Shown piece after piece: positions 57,950 to 64,000 of a stretch of 64,000 nucleotides of DNA. Position 1 is the first letter of the stretch. The number at the start of each line of letters is the position of its first letter. The notes beneath the pieces are model-generated. The model saw nothing but the letters and a program-made list of their open reading frames with translations. It did no database searches and was not told the origin of the DNA. The position numbers were made by a program, and so were the translations under genes. This stretch comes from Gigaspora margarita (lineage: Eukaryota; Glomeromycota; Glomeromycetes; Diversisporales; Gigasporaceae). The stretch spans positions 345,444 to 409,443 of the forward strand of contig WTPW01000320.1 in the NCBI GenBank assembly GCA_009809945.1, given 5' to 3'.

Positions 57950-60030
57950 TTTTTAAAGTGGAATATTGCTGAGGCTCCATTATTTAGACTTCCTAAATGA
58001 ATGCTTTATGTTCATTTTCTTTGGTTCAATTTCTTGCCAGGATACCGACAACCTGGACTGGATTGAGTTTTATGTTAGGTTTAGATAATGTTCTGACTTT
58101 TTCTGGAATTGCTCTTTAGCTAATTTTTCACTTCCAATTTTCAGATTCAGATTTGCCAATAGGGCTCTCGATTAGGAGTTCCAGTGCACATATTTTATCT
58201 GTAAAATAATTCTGGTTGGCCGATTGGGGCTTGTTCGAAATTCTTCCTGGATCAACCACACATAGTATCGATTTGGATCTGATAATTTATGTGTCTTTTC
58301 TTTTCTCGTATAGCAGGTAATTGTTCGATACTTAAGGTAAGTGGTACCGATTTTTGTAGTTAATAAATAAATGATAACTAGTTTATACCCAAGCCTCCTA
58401 TGCTAGTATTACTTTTCTTTTTAGTTTCTTCTATGGGCCTTATTGGCATTTGAAATATGTTTCTTGCCAACCCATTTTAGAAAAAATTGTACAGCGATCA
58501 TACAATAGCCTTTCTTTTAGTACTCAATGATTTCTCTTTGTGGTTGTTCCAGTGCAATATGAGTCATACACGCTTCTTTGTATCAGGACACTGACAACCT
58601 GGAATGGATTCAATTTACTGTCAGATTTCAAGTTATTTCTTAGTTTTTTCCTTGATTCATCCTTTTTAACATCAATTCTTTCGTTATAGCAAATACCAAC
58701 TTGAAGCATTCTACAAGCTTCATCTATATCAGCAGATTTTTGAAAATATTTGAACGCTTTACATTCATCCTCTTCAATTCCATAGAAACATCAATCCTTG
58801 TCGATATTCTCTTAGATACTACTTCTGGCTCTTTTCATAAGCCTGCGACATGTGCGATATGTTCTAAAAATTTGATCCAATCTTGAAGATATTTTTGAAG
58901 CAATGCTGGAAGCCATATCGGCAGTTCAAAGGTACTATAGATAGCTTGCCTTTCACTGACATGTGGGTAAGGTTTACTTTCAGTTGACCACATTTTCCTC
59001 TCTAATTGTTCTTATGTTTTTGTCACTGGGTTCACTCTGACCTTCTCTTTCTCTATTGCCAGATTTGTCTTGGTAGGTACCGATTTGGTTTGGCTACTAT
59101 TTTTCTCTTGATTCTATTTATAGCTTAACTAATAAATTGTTTGTTTTTGTAGATAATACTTTCTTTTTCAGATAGGGCCCTCTACTCACCCTATTCCATC
59201 CCGATCATCTATACTCTATTATCAGGTCTGTTTTTTTTTTGTTTTTTTTTACTATATATATATATACATAATTGTTCTTTCTCTATCCGGTTCCTTGTTT
59301 ACTAACATTTCCTCCTTTTTCTACATAATATTATAGGTTCCCAATCAGTGTATTCATCGAAGGGTTGTGCCCATTTGTCAGGGTTGATATTCATGTTAGG
59401 GCACAAATTGGCACTGGTACTGTGATTCCAATTGGCTTGATTTCAGGTAAAGGAAGAATTCTCCTAGGTAGTGACTTTGTGATCAATTTCTTCCTCAAAT
59501 TCGAAGCCGGTAACTGAATCTCCCCATCGAGGTATATCGATAAGGTATACTTTGTCAATTTCTATAGATAGTGGTTCTGCTTCTTCATTTTGGTCAGAGA
59601 CAGTAGCCGCATTAGAGCGGTTCAGCCCATTCTAGGTTAACTCTTGCTATAATTCTTGCACTAATTGCTATAGGGCCTCATGTAGTTTCTCTTGTTCCAA
59701 GAAGCTATTGGTAAGTTTCTATTCGTACTCTTCACTCGAGTCCCTGGAGTCATTTCTTTCATAATCCTCGTAGGAGTATTCAGTATCACTCATTCTACTA
59801 TCACTTCCTGCTTCCTAATTCATCCATTCAGAATGATTGGTCCATTCAGTCCCTTGTATTTTGTCATCTAAGTCTTCTGTAAAATATTCTTGGACAATTG
59901 CCTTGAAGACTTCTACTTCATCCTGTGATTGGGTTCATTTTCAGCATTCTCTATATCTGCTGCTTTTTGGTAGAAATTAACTACCTCATTCTTAACTTCT
60001 TTTTGTGGAAATTCTTTCACCATTCGGGAT
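57950..60030 (-). pseudogene. Long linker between RNase H and integrase with Sel1-like stretches
   Basis: About 2 kb separates the usual RNase H end (NADALSRM) from the integrase zinc domain, far more than in typical gypsy elements. It holds Sel1-like peptides at about 59990-59950 (NEVVNFYQKAADIENAE), 58785-58650 (EEDECKAFKYFQKSADIDEA, then LQVGICYNERIDVKKDE) and 58020-57990 (KENEHKAF). An acidic Ser/Tyr-rich part (about 59810-59760) and a repeated motif (LNPVQVVGIL at 58060; LNPFQVVSVL at 58600) also occur. The Sel1-like parts match host repeats in this window, so capture from a host gene is inferred. Fossil, broken. Confidence 0.6.
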
Positions 60031-61200
60031 AAAGCATCTGCATTTTGGTGGATTCACCCTGCCCTATAGAGTATAATGAAGTCGTATGGTTGTAGGTGCA
60101 GAATCTATCTTGCTCTTCACCCCTTTAGTGCAGAGCATTGTAACCACTTTAGGGCGGAGTAGTCAGTTATCACAATAAATCATTTGTAGCCTAAGTATTA
60201 GTGAAAATATTCTATAGCCCAAACTATAGCATAACATTCCAGTTCAGTAGCAGCATAGTTTTTTTCAGGGCAAGTAAGACTTTTACTAGCATATGCAATC
60301 ACATACTCCTTTTTATTTTTATGTTTTTGTGCTAATATAGCACCAAGACCCACTCCAGATGCATTGGTATGGAGATAGAAGGGTTTGTCAAAATCTGGGT
60401 ACCGCAGGACTGGAGCAGTTATTAGGTGGGCTTTAATGCTTTGGAAGGCATTTTCTTGTTCAATGCCCATTTAAATTTTACCCCTTTTTCTAATAATTTG
60501 TGCAGAGGTTTTGCTATAGTGGCAAAATTCGGAATGAACTACCAGTAATATGAAGACAGACTGAGAAGAGCCTGTAGCTGCCATAGTTGATAGATATAGA
60601 ATTATTCTTTACTTTAGAGACCTTTTCTTCATCTGGTCTATTCCTTCTTTTCCTACTATATGTCCAAGGAAGATGAAACTATTCTGAAATAGTTCACATT
60701 TTTCAGGATTTAACTTCAACCCAGCTGCAAAAATTTTAGCGAGGACGATATCAAGGTGAAGTATATAGTCTTGGTAAGTCTGGGAGTAAATAATTATGTC
60801 ATCGAGATAGACCGCAACATTCTTTTCGATATCCTCATAGAGGATATCATTCATTGTTCTTTGAAAAGTTGCTAGAGCATTACATAGGCCAAAAGGCATT
60901 ACATTAAAGGCATAAGTGCCCTGCTGGGTTACAAAGGCAGTCTTTTTACGATCTTCTTCTTTTATCCTTATCTGCCAATTTCCACTGGCCAAGTCAAGGG
61001 AAGAAAACTATTCAGCTTTTCTGAAGGTTTTTAATAGGTCATCAATTCGGGGTAGGGGATAAGCATCCTTTTTTGTTACTGCATTGAGCTTATAGTAATC
61101 AACGCATAACCAGAGTTCCCATTTTTCTTTGAAACGATTACTACTAGCGAGGTCCAGGGACTCTTTATTTTATTAATTAGCTCATTTTTCAACAGACTTT
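60030..61200 (-). pseudogene. Gypsy RT and RNase H remnants
   Basis: The RT frame 60992-60609 has FVTQQGTYAFNVMPFGLCNA, VYLDDIIIYS (catalytic YLDD) and LNPEKCELF. The RNase H-like frame 60470-60198 has LHTNASGVGLGAILAQ and YAATELECYAIVWAI. The finger region lies upstream to about 61200. Same broken element. Confidence 0.85.
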
Positions 61201-61791
61201 CAATTTCTTTATTTAGAAATTCTTGTTTATTGGGTGCAATTCAGTAGGCCGATTGCTTAATGGGTCTAGTATCCCAGTATCGATTTCATGCTATACTTTG
61301 TGATACTGGCCTAATTGACTTAAACCAGTAGCAAATAATCCCTTGAATGTGTTTAATAGACATGTTGCTTCTCTTTTTTGTTCCTGGGTGAGGGCTTCTA
61401 CCTTTACTAACTAGTTAATTTTCTCTTTACAGATGAGTTCGGGTTGGACATTTTTTTCAGGAGTTTGAAGTTCTTTTACGGCAGTTAAATATATCACTGG
61501 ACTGCAGTCTCCATCAAGGGTTGTATGTAATTTTACTGATTTATCAGTATAATAACTTTTGACCTCTTTGATGACTTTTTCTTCCTTGTAGTTGTTGAAG
61601 AAATTTTTGTTTTCATCAATTTCAGCTTGGGGTAGTTCTAATTTATCTTTCTTAGATTGGTATATGGGGATTTTTATACCTTTCCCTAGGTATCAGATAA
61701 ATAACTTCTTTTTATCGAAGTGGAGCTGAGCGCGGACCTTTTGGAACCAATCCATCTCTAGCAGGCATTATTTCATCAGGATTTTAATAAT

Positions 61792-62211
61792 CTAGAAATC
61801 AGTAGGTACTAGTATGCTTTGTACTACTAGTTTTATACCTACTAGCTTTCCTAATGCTCTTTTCTTAGTGCCGTTAGCAGTAATAACTACTGTATTAGAG
61901 GGCTCAGTGATGGTAAAACCAAGTTTCTTTACTAATTTTATTGATATTATGCTAACGGTGGCCCCAGAATCTAAAATGGCCAATATCAAATTATTTTTAA
62001 CTCTTACATAACATTTAGCTGCAGAGGTTTTTGGTTTGAGTTTATTGTCAGCCAGGTTAGTTTCAGTTTGGGGGATGATAGATCGCTTTAAAGCTTGTGA
62101 CAAATTATTACGCTGTTTTAGGACTTGCAACAATTGTCCGTAGGTGGCATTGTCACGCTGACTCAGCAGATCTTCTGCGATATTGTATGGAGTAATTAAG
62201 TCTATGACCAA
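61792..62211 (-). pseudogene. Gypsy protease remnant
   Basis: It contains LAILDSGATVSIIS, the aspartic protease active-site motif (DSGA), followed by LVKKLGF. It lies between gag and RT as expected. Confidence 0.85.
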
Positions 62212-62399
62212 AGGTCATCTATATCTTCGAGTCTGATTGTAGCTTCGACCAGAATTGGTGGAAGGTTTACGGTAGGTTCTGAGATAATTTTTTCTATATC
62301 CGTAGGTTGGGGTGTTGGAGTGTGTTGATTTGGGTCAGAAGCAACTTTCTTTCTTAATCTTTTATCCCAATTTGTTTCTGTTTCAGGCCTTTCATGCCT

Positions 62400-63465
62400 C
62401 TTCATAGTATATACTTCTTGGGTGCCACCATTTGTAACAATATCACACATATTGATGTTTCTTGACTGGGTGGCATTTCTAGTTTGGGTAGAAAAGAAAT
62501 TCTGAGAGGATTAACGTCATTCTGTAAGGCAATTCCTAGAAATATGACCTCTTTTACCACAATTATAGCACGTAACTCCCTCATTTCTTGCTTGCTGGGA
62601 TAGATACTGCCAGACTGGGAGCTGTTAAGTGCCGGATAGTGCTTGGGAGCTGGCAGTTTCAACTCTTGCAGATAAAACAGTGGATAATTTTTTATAATTT
62701 ACTGCTATTTGCTGTATTTTTTTGGTCAAATCGTCAAGGGCTTGGTTGGTGGGTTCCTGCTTGTCATAATATTGACCAACCTCTATTTTTCTGGCCTTGA
62801 CAATAGCAGTGTCCAATGTTTTGAAGTCGTCAGTGAACATTAAGGCAGCAATTTTTCTATGGAGTCTCTTCATAAACATTCTGATAATGTATGCGGTGGG
62901 TAGTTGATGAATGGAGTCGATTCTCTGTAATAATTTATTGAACTGATATGTGTGTCAGTTCACCTTTTCTTTCAATTTTTGCTTCAATGAGGTTAATTCT
63001 AACTGCCACTGATGCCTTCTCTTTGGGGTTGCAAAATATTTAATAATTGACTAGACAAAACTGTCTTCAGGATTCTCATCATTATTCCAGTAGAGGAGGT
63101 TATCTTTTTGGTCAATATACTAACTGGCTGCAATTCCTGTCAGATGCCCTGAAGCAATTTTAATTTTTCTAGCCCTAGCCCAATTGTTGGCATCAGCAGC
63201 TCATTCAAAGGCTTTGACACACTCCACGGGGTCCTCATCTTCTCCTCCTTTGAAGGTTCATACATGTACCCAATTATTTTCTCTAGGAGCAGCTGGAACC
63301 TCATGTTGGACCACATCTCTAAAGGATCAGGCAATATCTCGAAAAAGGTTCTGGGCTTGATTACAGTTGTCACGTGGATTTTCATTGTTCTGAGATTCAT
63401 ATGGAGAAAGTAGTCTTTTCTCCTCAACAGGTCTATCAAGGTCAAAATTACCTATATTGGACATC
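62400..63465 (-). pseudogene. Gypsy gag remnant with zinc knuckle
   Basis: It begins near 63465 (MSNIGNFDLD) with capsid-like sequence, and continues through 62879-62625 (MFMKRLHRKIAALMF, ARKIEVGQYYD) to a CCHC knuckle, CYNCGKRGHISRNC, near 62570-62527. Broken, same element. Confidence 0.8.
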
Positions 63466-63570
63466 TTAAAGTTACAATTAAACTAAACTGTCTGAAGGAA
63501 AATTTTATAGAGGTTTTTTGGTTTGGTAGTTCTATCCAAATCTTGATCCATATAGGTTAAAAAGTTCAAT

Positions 63571-64000
63571 CTCACAGTCACTACTAATTGAGAAGGTGTA
63601 AACCGATAGTGGTTTGGTCAAACTATACACCTAATTAAACAAACTAACTAAAATACTATCTACTAAGCATTCAAGACTCCTAAACCTTGAACTGGCAGGC
63701 AGAAAGAGGTGTAGAAGATTTGGTCTAGGTCTCAAGGTTCAGAAAGTCTTAGTAGGGCAATATTAGCAATAATGAATTAGTCAATTCCAGCTGCGGCTTA
63801 TAGAATATGAATATAAATATCAGCTTGTAATCAGCAAGTTGCTTTCATGAGATTCACGTGATGATGCAGTATTCGGCTTTCAGGTTCTAATTATAGTGTC
63901 GATTTGGATATTAGTCCGATATCAGTATTACGGGATCAGATTGTTCGATAAATGAGGCACACAAGTATTGTTCGAATTTGCAACAATAGACAAGGTAACA
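63571..64000 (-). repeat. Primer-binding region and partial 5' LTR of the gypsy element
   Basis: The LTR begins at 63589 (TGAGAAGGTGTAAAC on the plus strand) and continues past the window. Beside it, on the minus strand, TAGTAGTGACTGTGAGATTG parallels the TGGTGGTGACTGTGAGATTC beside the 5' LTR at 8937, so both elements probably use the same primer tRNA. Confidence 0.8.

Larger units (their letters stand above)
55235..64000 (-). mobile_element. Ty3/gypsy LTR retrotransposon fossil, runs off the right edge
   Basis: The 3' LTR is 55235-56267; the 5' LTR starts at 63589 and is cut by the window end. Minus-strand order is primer-binding site, gag with zinc knuckle, protease, RT, RNase H, a long linker, integrase, polypurine tract, LTR. 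The order protease-RT-RNase H-integrase defines Ty3/gypsy. All domains can be recognised but the element is broken, with well over ten breaks. The visible parts of the two LTRs differ at roughly one site in sixteen, mostly transitions, so it may be somewhat younger than the LTR element at 7164. Confidence 0.9.

Noticed and set aside
59341-59515. Plus-strand open stretch resembling an aspartic protease tail (RILLGSDFVINFF)
   Set aside because: The minus strand fits the direction of the surrounding gypsy element and reads as a sensible acidic linker. The plus-strand likeness is short and lacks the DSG active site.

Overview
The window looks like a gene-poor, repeat-rich stretch of nuclear DNA from an arbuscular mycorrhizal fungus (Glomeromycotina). 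The evidence is the strong AT bias, Sel1-repeat proteins joined to a tyrosine-kinase-like (TKL) kinase domain with the HKDLHSGNIL catalytic loop seen in the expanded kinase families of these fungi, VIT/von Willebrand A genes, short introns, and dense transposons of many classes. Species cannot be named from sequence alone.

The organising fact is a direct segmental duplication. Copy A (about 2.93-25.5 kb) and copy B (about 42.3-52.5 kb) carry the same minus-strand genes in the same order: an unrecognised short gene U, a VIT-vWA gene (decayed in both), and a Sel1-repeat/kinase gene. A third partial copy (C, 33.8-34.96 kb) carries gene U only. The Sel1 and kinase reading frames look like one gene with two introns and a 20-nt microexon between the domains. 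That exon is kept in both copies with only one third-position difference.

Because A and B are paralogous, each serves as the empty site for the other's insertions. Copy A has gained an LTR element (7164-12017) that itself holds a foldback element and a poly(A) retrocopy, a LINE (12081-18171), a TTAA-target element, a long-palindrome TA-target element with a hAT-like element nested in it, a 184-bp TA-target MITE and a 1.05-kb near-perfect palindrome. Copy B has gained a Helitron-like element (49096-51518, TC...CTAG ends, between A and T) in an intron of the VIT-vWA relic, and a small inverted-repeat element inside gene U.

Layout: 1-2.9 kb AT-rich spacer with a MITE; 2.9-25.5 kb copy A; 25.5-42.3 kb gene-poor spacer with several inverted-repeat elements, gene U copy C, a 150-bp-class tandem repeat and a 419-N gap inside a palindromic hAT-like element; 42.3-52.5 kb copy B; 52.7-54.9 kb nested MITEs; 55.2-64 kb a minus-strand Ty3/gypsy fossil whose 5' LTR runs off the window. 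The gypsy fossil carries Sel1-like peptide stretches between its RNase H and integrase regions. The only well-preserved host coding regions are the Sel1-kinase gene of copy A and the kinase part of copy B. No rRNA, CRISPR or convincing tRNA gene was seen.
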